Origin: Curtobacterium sp. MCJR17_020
Lineage (GTDB): Bacteria; Actinomycetota; Actinomycetes; Actinomycetales; Microbacteriaceae
DNA: 64,000 nucleotides
Assembly: GCF_003234365.2 (NCBI RefSeq)
Contig: NZ_CP126260.1
Span: forward strand, 1,054,001 to 1,118,000
Direction: 5' to 3'
Positions 49,342 to 56,842 of this stretch are shown here, piece by piece. Below the pieces are notes generated by a model that ran no database searches, was not told the DNA's origin, and was given only the letters and a program-made list of their open reading frames with translations. Within the stretch, counting starts at the first letter, position 1. Every line of letters begins with the position of its first letter. The position numbers were made by a program, and so were the translations under genes.

Positions 49342-50378
49342 CCCAGACCGTCCAGGACGGCCCGGCGACCGACCGGGAGGCCCGTGGCGACTCCGCCAGG
49401 GGCCTCCCGCCCGTCCCGTCGCCCGCCCACGGCACGGCGGACGCCGCAGGTCGGCTGTCCGTCCAGGAGCGGCTCGACCGCCGTCGGCGGTGGCAGGGCC
49501 TCGCCCTCGTCGCGGCGCCCGTCCTCGTCGTGGTCCTGTTCGTCGGCGTCCCCGTCGTCAACGCCGCCCTGTTCAGCCTCGGGTTCACCGGCGGACTGAA
49601 CCAGGCGCTGGCCGACATCGGCGGCGACACCGTTCACGGGTTCTCGTTCGCGGTGTACGGCACCCTGCTCGGCAACGCCACGTTCCTGCGCGACCTCGTC
49701 GCGACGCTCGGCGTCACCGCGCTGTCGACCGGCCTGACCGTGGCGCTCGCCGTGGCGGTGGCCGTGATCCTCCGGCTCCGGGGCGGTCTCGTCGGCAAGA
49801 GCCTCAGCGTCCTCGCCGTGGTCCCGCTCTTCGTGCCGGTGGTCATCGCGAGCTGGTCGGTCCTGACGTTCACCGATGCGCAGGGCTTCCTCCGCAGCCT
49901 CGGTGCCCAGTTCGGCCTCGACGTCCCGGTGTGGGGCTACACCCTCGTCGCCGTGGTGTTCGGCAGTGTCTGGACGAGCCTGCCGTTCGCCGTGCTGATG
50001 ATCGCCGGCGCGCTGCAGGGCACCCCGGACGCCCTGGTCGAGGCTGCGAAGGACGCCGGTGCGAGCACCTGGCGCGTGGTCTGGCAGGTGCTCCTGCCGA
50101 TGGCGGCGACCCCGCTCGTCATCGCGACGACGTTCACCGTCATCGGGGTCCTCGGGTCGTTCACCGTGCCGTACTTCACCGGTCCGAACGCCCCGACGAT
50201 GCTGGGCGTCGACATCTCGAAGTACTTCCAGGCCTACAACCGCCCGCAGCAGTCGACGGCCATGGCGTTCATCGTGTTCGCCTTCGCTGCGGCCGCGAGC
50301 GTGTTCTACCTCCGCTCGACGGTCCGGGCGAACGCCGGCGAGCTGCGGAAGCAGCAGCAGAAGCAGGAGCAGCCGTGA
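49338..50378 (+). CDS. ABC importer permease 1
   Basis: This 346-residue permease has six or seven helices and the EAA loop DALVEAAKDAGASTWRVVWQVLLPMAATP. The first 55 residues are a cytoplasmic tail; residues 13-26 (REARGDSARGLPPV) are encoded by a near-perfect copy of the intergenic terminator palindrome. The last 20 residues are Gln/Lys-rich. The GTG overlaps the upstream stop, and its own stop overlaps the next GTG. It pairs with permease 2 to form the channel. Confidence 0.9.
   Translation: MTQTVQDGPATDREARGDSARGLPPVPSPAHGTADAAGRLSVQERLDRRRRWQGLALVAAPVLVVVLFVGVPVVNAALFSLGFTGGLNQALADIGGDTVHGFSFAVYGTLLGNATFLRDLVATLGVTALSTGLTVALAVAVAVILRLRGGLVGKSLSVLAVVPLFVPVVIASWSVLTFTDAQGFLRSLGAQFGLDVPVWGYTLVAVVFGSVWTSLPFAVLMIAGALQGTPDALVEAAKDAGASTWRVVWQVLLPMAATPLVIATTFTVIGVLGSFTVPYFTGPNAPTMLGVDISKYFQAYNRPQQSTAMAFIVFAFAAAASVFYLRSTVRANAGELRKQQQKQEQP
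49371..49415. repeat. terminator-like palindrome inside permease coding sequence
   Basis: GGGAGGCCCGTGGCG and CGCCAGGGGCCTCCC form a 15-bp stem with one mismatch and an ACTC loop. Bases 49374-49415 match 13897-13938 in 39 of 42 positions. It lies in frame within the N-terminal tail. Confidence 0.85.
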
Positions 50379-51187
50379 TCAAGCGACTCACCGGGAACAC
50401 CCTCGTCTGGGCCACCGCCGTCGTGCTGGCCGTCTTCGTGCTCGGTCCGCTCCTCTGGCTGGCGGCTCGTGCCTTCGCCACGACCTGGACGTACCCGAAC
50501 CTGTTGCCCGACGGGTGGACGCTGCAGTGGTGGGGCACCGTGTTCGAGGACCGGAGCCTGGCGGTCGCCGTCCAGAACTCGCTCGTCCTCGCCCCGCTGA
50601 CGGTCCTCATCGCCGCGGTGGTCTGCCTGCCGGCCGCGTGGGCGATCAGCCGCATCGAGTTCCCCGGGCGGCGGCTCGTCCTGGTCGGGCTGTTCGCCAC
50701 GAACGCGTTCCCGAAGATGGGCCTCTTCGTCACGATGTCGGCGATGTTCACCGCGCTGAACCTCATGAACACGGTGACGGGCATCCTCATCGTGCACGTC
50801 CTCGGGTGCGTGGTGTTCATGACCTGGCTGCCCGCCGCCGCGTTCTCGGCCGTGCCGCGGTCCCTCGAGGAAGCAGCACGCGACGCCGGAGCGAGTCGCT
50901 GGCGCACCTTCTGGCGGGTGACGTTCCCGATCGCGTGGCCGGGGATCCTCGTCGCGATGGTGATGTCGTTCCTGGCGTCCTTCGACGAGGCGCAGGCCAC
51001 GTACCTGGTCGGCGCCCCGACCTACATGACGATGCCGACGGCGATGTACTCGCTCGTCCTCAACTCCCCACGCCAGGTCTCCGCGGTGTTCGCGATCGCG
51101 CTGAGCATCCCGTCCGTGGTCCTGCTGCTGCTCGCCCGGAAGCACATCATGGGCGGCCGCCTGGCGGACGGCTTCCAGATCCGATGA
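50375..51187 (+). CDS. ABC importer permease 2
   Basis: This 270-residue permease has six helices and the EAA loop RSLEEAARDAGASRWRTFWRVTFPIAWPG. The N-terminus starts directly with a membrane helix, without the tail seen in permease 1. The start is GTG at 50375, overlapping the upstream stop. The C-terminal segment ARKHIMGGRLADGFQIR resembles PotC/ThiP-type importers. It partners with permease 1 and the ATPase. Confidence 0.9.
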   Translation: MIKRLTGNTLVWATAVVLAVFVLGPLLWLAARAFATTWTYPNLLPDGWTLQWWGTVFEDRSLAVAVQNSLVLAPLTVLIAAVVCLPAAWAISRIEFPGRRLVLVGLFATNAFPKMGLFVTMSAMFTALNLMNTVTGILIVHVLGCVVFMTWLPAAAFSAVPRSLEEAARDAGASRWRTFWRVTFPIAWPGILVAMVMSFLASFDEAQATYLVGAPTYMTMPTAMYSLVLNSPRQVSAVFAIALSIPSVVLLLLARKHIMGGRLADGFQIR

Positions 51188-51231
51188 AGCGACAGACACC
51201 GATGACCACCACCAGCACGAAAGGCGACCAG

Positions 51232-52308
51232 ATGACGGACACGACCCTCGTCGCGGAACGCACCACGGGCCTCCCGGCCGACGGCAGCACGACCGACCAG
51301 GCCCGCGCTGGCGGACTCACCATCCGCGGACTGCGCAAGACGCTCGGCGGACGCGACGTGGTGGCGGGCATCGACCTCGACGTCGCCAAGGGCGAGCTCG
51401 TCTCCCTGCTCGGGCCGTCCGGGTGCGGCAAGACGACCACGCTCCGGATGGTGGCGGGGTTCCTGCCCGCCGACGGCGGCGTCGTGACGATGGGGGACCG
51501 CGACGTCACGTCGATCGGTCCGGAGCGTCGGCCGAGCGCGATGGTGTTCCAGAACTACGCGCTCTGGCCGCACATGACGGTGACGCAGAACGTGGCGTTC
51601 CCGCTGCGGACCCGACGCGTGCCGAAGCAGCGGGTGGCGGAGCGGGTGCGCGAGGCGCTCGAACTCGTCGGTCTGAGCCACCACGCCGGGTCGAAGCCGA
51701 CGGCGATCTCGGGCGGTGAACAGCAGCGGGTCGCCCTGGCGCGGGCGATCGTCCAGGAGCCCGACGTGCTGCTCCTCGACGAGCCGCTGTCGAACCTCGA
51801 CGCGAAGCTCCGGGTGAGCGTCCGCGACGAGATCCGGCGCATCCAGCAGCGCCTCGGCATCACGACCGTGATCGTCACGCACGACCAGGACGAAGCGCTC
51901 AGCATCTCGGACCGGATCGCCGTCATGCACGACGGCCGCATCGAGCAGATCGCGACCCCCACCGAGCTGTACGCCCGCCCCGCCACCGGGTTCGTCGCGT
52001 CGTTCATCGGGTCGACGAGCCCCGTCACCGGCCGGTTCCTCGCCGGCACGTCGGTCAGCCCCACCGTGGCGGACACGGTCCTCATCCGACCCGAGCAGGT
52101 CGTGCTCACCGACGACTCGCCGATCCGTGCGACCGTCGCCCGCGTGCTGATGCGCGGGCACTTCGCCGAGGTGGTGCTGGCCGCCGACGGCACCGAGCTC
52201 CGCGCGTTCGTCACCGGAGCACCCCCGACGATCGGCACCGAGACCGGGGTCCGCCTCGGCGAGGTGCTCGTCTACCGCGACGGCGCGCTGCTCGGGGGTG
52301 CGCGATGA
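51232..52308 (+). CDS. ABC importer ATP-binding protein
   Basis: This 358-residue ATPase of the PotA/FbpC class has Walker A GPSGCGKTT (K67), Q-loop FQNYALWPH, signature ISGGEQQRVALARA, Walker B LLLDEPLSNLD and VTHDQDEAL. A C-terminal TOBE-like domain (about 255-358) follows. The ATG at 51232 has AAAGG eight bases upstream; in-frame ATG codons at 51184 (overlapping the permease stop) and 51202 are alternatives. The N-terminal TTGLPADGS is encoded by a CACGGGCCTCCCGGCC fragment of the palindrome family. Its stop overlaps the fusion enzyme start. Confidence 0.92.
   Translation: MTDTTLVAERTTGLPADGSTTDQARAGGLTIRGLRKTLGGRDVVAGIDLDVAKGELVSLLGPSGCGKTTTLRMVAGFLPADGGVVTMGDRDVTSIGPERRPSAMVFQNYALWPHMTVTQNVAFPLRTRRVPKQRVAERVREALELVGLSHHAGSKPTAISGGEQQRVALARAIVQEPDVLLLDEPLSNLDAKLRVSVRDEIRRIQQRLGITTVIVTHDQDEALSISDRIAVMHDGRIEQIATPTELYARPATGFVASFIGSTSPVTGRFLAGTSVSPTVADTVLIRPEQVVLTDDSPIRATVARVLMRGHFAEVVLAADGTELRAFVTGAPPTIGTETGVRLGEVLVYRDGALLGGAR
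51261..51279. repeat. CACGGGCCTCCCGG motif inside ATPase N-terminus
   Basis: Half-palindrome encoding TTGLPA, upstream of the conserved domain and almost identical to the copy in the methyltransferase at 32294. Confidence 0.55.
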
Positions 52309-53903
52309 GCGCCCCGGTGTCGGCACCCGCAGACCAAGTGGTCGCCACCAGCCCGGCCGGGAGGCCCGGCGTGCGTCCGCCACGGCTCGCCGCCCACCGC
52401 GGTGCGCCGCGCGTCCGGCGCGAGAACACCCTGCCCGCCATCGCGGTCGCCGAGGCGCTCGGCGCCGAGGTCATCGAGGTCGACGTCCGTCGCACGGCCG
52501 ACGACGTCGCCGTCCTGCTGCACGACGAGACCCTCGGCCGGATGTGGGGCGATGCCCGACGGGTGTCCGACGTCGCGTGGTGCGACGTCGCCCGGCTCGG
52601 CAACGGCCTCGACCGGATCCCGCGGCTCGACGCCGCCCTCGAACGGCTCGACGGCTGCCACTCGGTGCTGCTGGTCGACCTGACGGACGCGGCCGACGGA
52701 CTCGTCGCTGCCCGCACCGTCGCGGGGTCCACCGCGTCCACCACCGTGGCGTGGTGCGGTGCGCCGGCGGCGATGGCGGCGGTCCGTTCGGTGCTGCCCG
52801 ACGCCGACGTGTGGCTCGCATGGGAGTCGCTCGACCCGCCCACTCCGGCCGACCTCGAGGCGTTGACCCCGTCCACCCTGAACCTCGACATCGCGTTCCT
52901 CACCCCGCGCACGATCGAGGCCGCGCACGCCCTGGGGCTGCGGGTCGCCGTCTGGACCGTCGACGAGGCCGAGCCAGCGCTCTGGGCGGCACGGCTCGGC
53001 GTCGACTCGATCACCACGAACGACGTCGGTGCGATCGGCGCCGCGCTGTCGTCGGCGGAGCGGGACGGCTGGCCGGAACGGGACCGCGAACCGACCGAGA
53101 CCGAGGTCGCCTCGCGCGCCCAAGCCCTGGCGCACCGCATCGCGCACGAGGTCATCGCGTTCACCCGCGAGCACCCCGTCAGCGAGGTGCGGACCAAGGC
53201 GAACCCCGCAGACCTCGTCACCGATGTGGACCGTCTGGTCGAACAGCACGTCCGGTCCCGCGTCCGGATGGCGTTCCCGACGCACGGGTTCACCGGCGAG
53301 GAGTACGGCGACGCACCCGGCGACCGGCACCGCTGGTACCTGGACCCCGTCGACGGCACCACGAACCTGGCGAACGGCGTGCCCTGGACGTCGATGTCGC
53401 TCTGCCTGACCCGCGGTGGCCGTCCGCTCGTCGGGGTCGTCGCCGACCCGTGGCGGGGCGAGGTCCTCGAGGCGCGGCGCGGACGCGGTGCCACCCTGCG
53501 CGACCGTCCGCTGCAGCTGGACGACACCCCGCGGCCGCTCGCCGGGGCGGTCGTCGGCACCGAGCTCGACGGGCACCGGCCGTGGCCCGGGTTCGGCGCG
53601 TTCCTCGACGCCCTGGCCGACCGGTCGTGCACGCTGCGGGTACAGGGCTCCGGCACGTTGACCATCGCGCAGGTCGCGGCAGGCCGGGGGATCGGCGGGT
53701 GCGTGTCGGCGTTCAACCCGGTCGACCACGGGGCCGCCGTGCTGCTCGTGCACGAGGCCGGCGGGATCGTGCTGACCCGCTCCGGCCCGGTCGAGGGCTT
53801 CCCGCCCGTGGGCGAGCCGTTCCTGGTGGCGCACCCCGGGGCCGCGGACGAGCTGCACGCGGTGTGGACGGCCGCGCTCGCCGCGGGCGCGGCGGCGGGC
53901 TGA
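52305..53903 (+). CDS. glycerophosphodiester phosphodiesterase / inositol monophosphatase fusion
   Basis: This 532-residue protein joins two phosphohydrolase domains. Residues 25-240 are GDPD-like: H31-R-G, R-E-N-T in place of P-E-N-T, E58-V-D60-V, LLH73DETLGR and a late TTND; the usual metal-site glutamate of the next strand appears as Asp (LLVDLTD). Residues 265-530 are IMPase-like: GE332-E-Y-G, D347-P-V-D350-G-T-T-N and NPVD474HGAAVLLVHEAGG. It ends the importer operon, its ATG overlapping the ATPase stop. The pairing suggests cleavage of a glycerophosphodiester and removal of the phosphate, fitting glycerophosphoinositol (inference). Residues 17-22 come from a GGGAGGCCCGG palindrome fragment. 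Confidence 0.9.
   Translation: MSAPVSAPADQVVATSPAGRPGVRPPRLAAHRGAPRVRRENTLPAIAVAEALGAEVIEVDVRRTADDVAVLLHDETLGRMWGDARRVSDVAWCDVARLGNGLDRIPRLDAALERLDGCHSVLLVDLTDAADGLVAARTVAGSTASTTVAWCGAPAAMAAVRSVLPDADVWLAWESLDPPTPADLEALTPSTLNLDIAFLTPRTIEAAHALGLRVAVWTVDEAEPALWAARLGVDSITTNDVGAIGAALSSAERDGWPERDREPTETEVASRAQALAHRIAHEVIAFTREHPVSEVRTKANPADLVTDVDRLVEQHVRSRVRMAFPTHGFTGEEYGDAPGDRHRWYLDPVDGTTNLANGVPWTSMSLCLTRGGRPLVGVVADPWRGEVLEARRGRGATLRDRPLQLDDTPRPLAGAVVGTELDGHRPWPGFGAFLDALADRSCTLRVQGSGTLTIAQVAAGRGIGGCVSAFNPVDHGAAVLLVHEAGGIVLTRSGPVEGFPPVGEPFLVAHPGAADELHAVWTAALAAGAAAG
52355..52370. repeat. GGGAGGCCCGG motif inside fusion enzyme N-terminus
   Basis: GGCCGGGAGGCCCGGC encodes AGRPG in the tail before the GDPD domain. 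Confidence 0.5.
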
Positions 53904-53942
53904 GCTGGCGCGCGGCCGGGCGCGGCCGGCGCACGGCTGACT

Positions 53943-53958
53943 CTGAGCGGGCGCTCAG
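53943..53958. terminator. short inverted repeat after the fusion enzyme gene
   Basis: CTGAGCG-GG-CGCTCAG, a 7-bp stem 39 bases after the stop; it could be a weak terminator or a regulator site. Confidence 0.35.
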
Positions 53959-53979
53959 TCAGCGGCCGACCCCGCTCCA

Positions 53980-53985
53980 TAGGGT
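53980..53985 (+). promoter_or_regulatory. candidate -10 box (TAGGGT) for the 277-residue protein
   Basis: TAGGGT in CCATAGGGTGG lies 55 bases before the ATG, which has GAAGGAG upstream. Confidence 0.4.
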
Positions 53986-54040
53986 GGCAGGCCACGGGCG
54001 TTCCGACCGGATCACCCGTGCACCTGAAGGAGCATCGACC

Positions 54041-54874
54041 ATGGGATTCCTCGACCGCCTGCTCGGACGTCCGGACCGCGATCGCACCGGTGACGCGCAG
54101 CAGTACGACGCGCAGCAGAACCAGTGGGGGCAGCCACAGCAACCGCAGCAGCAGGGCTACCGGTACGGCCAGCAGTCGTACCACCAGCCCGCGCCGACGG
54201 GGGTGCCGGCCGGGCAGCAGCAGAGCGGCCAGTACGGCGTGCCGCAGAGGGGCGGCGCACCCGCGCAGCAGCAGGGCGCGACGACCGACGACGAGCGCGC
54301 GGTGGAGCGGTACCGCTACCTGCTCCGCACGGCGCCGCCCGAGCGCATCGAAGAGGTGCACGCCGAGGCGTTCGCGAAGCTGACCGACGAACAGCGCCGC
54401 ATGGTCTACGACGAGTTCACCCGCACGGCGCCTCCCGGCGAGGCCCCTCGCGGCGACGACCCCCGCTCGCTCGCGCAGTCGGCGACGCGGTCCGAGATCC
54501 GCCAGCCGGGCTTCATGGAGCGCTCGCTCGGTGGCGTCGGCGGTGGCGTCGGCGGTGCTGGCCGCTTCGGCGGGCAGCGCGGCGGACCGTCGTTCGGCAG
54601 CATGATCGGTGCCTCGATCCTCGGCACCGTGGCCGGCTACGTCATCGGTTCGGCCATCATGAGCGCCTTCCTACCGGACCCCGGATCGTTCGATGGCGGT
54701 ACTGACGCTGCGGGCGACGGTGGTTCGGAGGACACTGGAGCCGACTCCGGTGACGGCGGTGCGTCCGACGGTGGCGCGTCCGACGGCGGCGGGTTCGAGA
54801 GCGCGGGCTGGGACGACAGCGGATCCGACTTCGGCGGTGGTTCCAGCGACTTCGGTGGTGACTTCGGCATATGA
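54041..54874 (+). CDS. low-complexity membrane-associated protein of unknown function
   Basis: This 277-residue protein starts with an amphipathic MGFLDRLLG helix, then a Gln/Tyr/Gly/Pro-rich stretch (about 18-80) like that of the HtrA head. A charged helical block follows (about 82-130: DDERAVERYRYLLRTAPPERIEEVHAE and LTDEQRRMVYDEF), then a glycine-rich hydrophobic segment (about 187-210) that could span the membrane, and a Gly/Asp/Ser tail. The central block resembles a short domain seen in actinobacterial proteins of unknown role. The ATG follows GAAGGAG. No function is proposed. Confidence 0.75.
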   Translation: MGFLDRLLGRPDRDRTGDAQQYDAQQNQWGQPQQPQQQGYRYGQQSYHQPAPTGVPAGQQQSGQYGVPQRGGAPAQQQGATTDDERAVERYRYLLRTAPPERIEEVHAEAFAKLTDEQRRMVYDEFTRTAPPGEAPRGDDPRSLAQSATRSEIRQPGFMERSLGGVGGGVGGAGRFGGQRGGPSFGSMIGASILGTVAGYVIGSAIMSAFLPDPGSFDGGTDAAGDGGSEDTGADSGDGGASDGGASDGGGFESAGWDDSGSDFGGGSSDFGGDFGI

Positions 54875-54931
54875 GTGACGGCCGTCGCTCCACCGGACCC
54901 CGGTACCCACCGTGTCCGACGAAGGAGCGAC

Positions 54932-55933
54932 ATGGCCATCATCGAAGCCTCCGGGCTGACCAAGACCTACCGGTCGAAGTCCGGACCGGTGCACGCACTG
55001 GCCGGACTCGACCTGTCCGTGCCGCGGGGCACCGTGAAGGCACTGCTCGGGCCGAACGGCGCGGGCAAGACCACGACCGTGAAGGTGCTCACCACCCTCA
55101 TCACCCCGGACTCCGGGACGGCCACGATCGACGGCATCGACGTGATCGCCGATCCGCAGGCCACCCGGCGGTCCATCGGGGTGTCCGGGCAGTACGCCGC
55201 GGTGGACGAGAACCTGACCGGCTTCGAGAACCTCGAGATGATCGGGCGGCTCTACCACCTGGGCCGGAAGACGTCGCGGGAGCGTGCCCGTGAGCTCATC
55301 GACGTGTTCGACCTCGCCGAGGCCGGGGACCGCCCGGTGAAGGGCTTCTCCGGTGGCATGCGGCGACGGATCGACCTCGCCGGCGCCCTCGTGATGAACC
55401 CGCGCGTGCTGTTCCTCGACGAGCCGACCACGGGCCTCGACCCCCGCAGCCGGCTGGCGCTCTGGGGCATCATCGAGGACCTGGTGGCCCAGGGCGCCAC
55501 GGTCCTGCTCACCACGCAGTACCTCGAAGAAGCGGATCGGCTCGCCGACGACATCGCGGTCATCGACGACGGCCGGGTCATCGCCGAGGGCACCGCCGAC
55601 CACCTCAAGGCGCAGGTCGGCGGCCACCGGGTCGTCGTGACGCTGGTGGACGAGACCGACGGTGACGCCGTGACGACCGTCCTGCGGCGGTACGGCGTCG
55701 GCGACGTCGAGGCCTCTGGTGACGGCCGCACCCACGCCATCGCGGTCGAGGCCGGCCCCACCGCGCTGCAACGGGTGCTCGCCGACCTCGGCGACGCCGG
55801 CATCGAGCTGCACGACGCAGGCATGCGCCGACCGACCCTCGACGACGTGTTCCTGCGGCTCACCGGTCACGCCGCGACGGAGGACGAGGCCGACGGGGCC
55901 GCCGCCACCAAGCAGAAGGAGACGGCCCGATGA
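54932..55933 (+). CDS. daunorubicin-resistance-type ABC exporter ATP-binding protein
   Basis: This 333-residue DrrA-type ATPase has Walker A GPNGAGKTT (K46), GVSGQYAAVDENLTG, signature FSGGMRRRIDLAGA, Walker B VLFLDEPTTGLDP and H-loop LLTTQYLEEADRLAD. The C-terminal regulatory segment of about 80 residues ends in MRRPTLDDVFLRLTG, typical of the DrrA branch. The ATG follows GAAGGAG. It overlaps the permease by four bases. The likely substrates are lipophilic drugs or a lipid; none is encoded nearby. Confidence 0.93.
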   Translation: MAIIEASGLTKTYRSKSGPVHALAGLDLSVPRGTVKALLGPNGAGKTTTVKVLTTLITPDSGTATIDGIDVIADPQATRRSIGVSGQYAAVDENLTGFENLEMIGRLYHLGRKTSRERARELIDVFDLAEAGDRPVKGFSGGMRRRIDLAGALVMNPRVLFLDEPTTGLDPRSRLALWGIIEDLVAQGATVLLTTQYLEEADRLADDIAVIDDGRVIAEGTADHLKAQVGGHRVVVTLVDETDGDAVTTVLRRYGVGDVEASGDGRTHAIAVEAGPTALQRVLADLGDAGIELHDAGMRRPTLDDVFLRLTGHAATEDEADGAAATKQKETAR

Positions 55934-56778
55934 CCGCCACCACCATCGCGCCGGGTCGGCAGCTGCCCGTCGTCGTCACCTCGCCGGTCGCCATCTGGCT
56001 CGAGGACGGCTGGACCGTCACCAAGCGGAACCTCATCAAGATCAAGCGGTCGCCGGACATGCTCGTGTTCGCCGTGCTCCAGCCCATCATGTTCGTCCTG
56101 CTCTTCAGCCAGGTCTACGGCGGCGCGATCGCGGTCGAGGGCACCGACTACACGCAGTTCCTGATGGCGGGGATCTTCGCGCAGACCGTCGTCTTCGGGG
56201 CGACCTTCTCGGGGTCGGCGATGGCGCAGGACCTGAAGGAAGGCCTGATCGACCGGTTCCGCACGCTGCCGATGTCGGCGTCCGCGGTGCTCGTCGGCCG
56301 GACCAACTCCGACCTCGTGCTCAACTCGATCTCGATGGCGATCATGATGCTCACCGGACTGGCCGTCGGGTGGCGGGTGAACTCGTCGCCGCTCGAGTTC
56401 CTGGCCGGCATCGCCCTGCTGCTGCTGTTCAGCTACGCGTTCAGCTGGGTGATGGCGCTGCTCGGCATGAGCGTCAAGACGCCGGAGGTCATCAACAACG
56501 CCTCGTTCATGATCCTGTTCCCGCTGACGTTCATCTCGAACGCCTTCGTGCCGAGCGACACGCTGCCCCTGGTGCTGCGGGTGTTCGCGGAGTGGAACCC
56601 GGTGTCGTCACTCGTGCAGGCGGCCCGTGAACTCTTCGGCAACGTCGGGTCGGCGCCGGTGCCGGACATCTGGACGATGCAGCACCCGATCGTGACGGTG
56701 CTGATCGGGATCGCCGTGATGCTCGTCGTGTTCGTGCCGTGGGCCGTGAACAAGTACACCAGGATCAGCGCGAAGTAG
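55930..56778 (+). CDS. DrrB-type ABC-2 exporter permease
   Basis: This 282-residue protein has six helices of the ABC-2 type with the conserved LIKIKRSPDMLVFAVLQPIMFVLLF, DLKEGLIDRFRTLPMS, SFMILFPLTFISNAFVP and EWNPVSSLVQAAREL blocks of DrrB-like permeases. The ATG overlaps the ATPase stop (ATGA), so the two subunits are coupled. A 12-bp hairpin follows. It would form an efflux pump with the upstream ATPase. Confidence 0.92.
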   Translation: MTATTIAPGRQLPVVVTSPVAIWLEDGWTVTKRNLIKIKRSPDMLVFAVLQPIMFVLLFSQVYGGAIAVEGTDYTQFLMAGIFAQTVVFGATFSGSAMAQDLKEGLIDRFRTLPMSASAVLVGRTNSDLVLNSISMAIMMLTGLAVGWRVNSSPLEFLAGIALLLLFSYAFSWVMALLGMSVKTPEVINNASFMILFPLTFISNAFVPSDTLPLVLRVFAEWNPVSSLVQAARELFGNVGSAPVPDIWTMQHPIVTVLIGIAVMLVVFVPWAVNKYTRISAK

Positions 56779-56793
56779 CAGTCCTCCACAGGG

Positions 56794-56828
56794 GCCGTCC
56801 GGGTGCGCGCGTGCGTCACCCGGACGGC
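56794..56828. terminator. terminator hairpin after the DrrAB-type pair
   Basis: GCCGTCCGGGTG (56794-56805) pairs perfectly with CACCCGGACGGC (56817-56828) and is followed by TT. The promoter box of the next gene begins two bases later. Confidence 0.8.
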
Positions 56829-56829
56829 T

Positions 56830-56835
56830 TAGCAT
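56830..56835 (+). promoter_or_regulatory. -10 box TAGCAT, leaderless start of APC permease
   Basis: TAGCAT, seven bases, then the GTG at 56843. Confidence 0.5.
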
Positions 56836-56842
56836 CGTCCAC

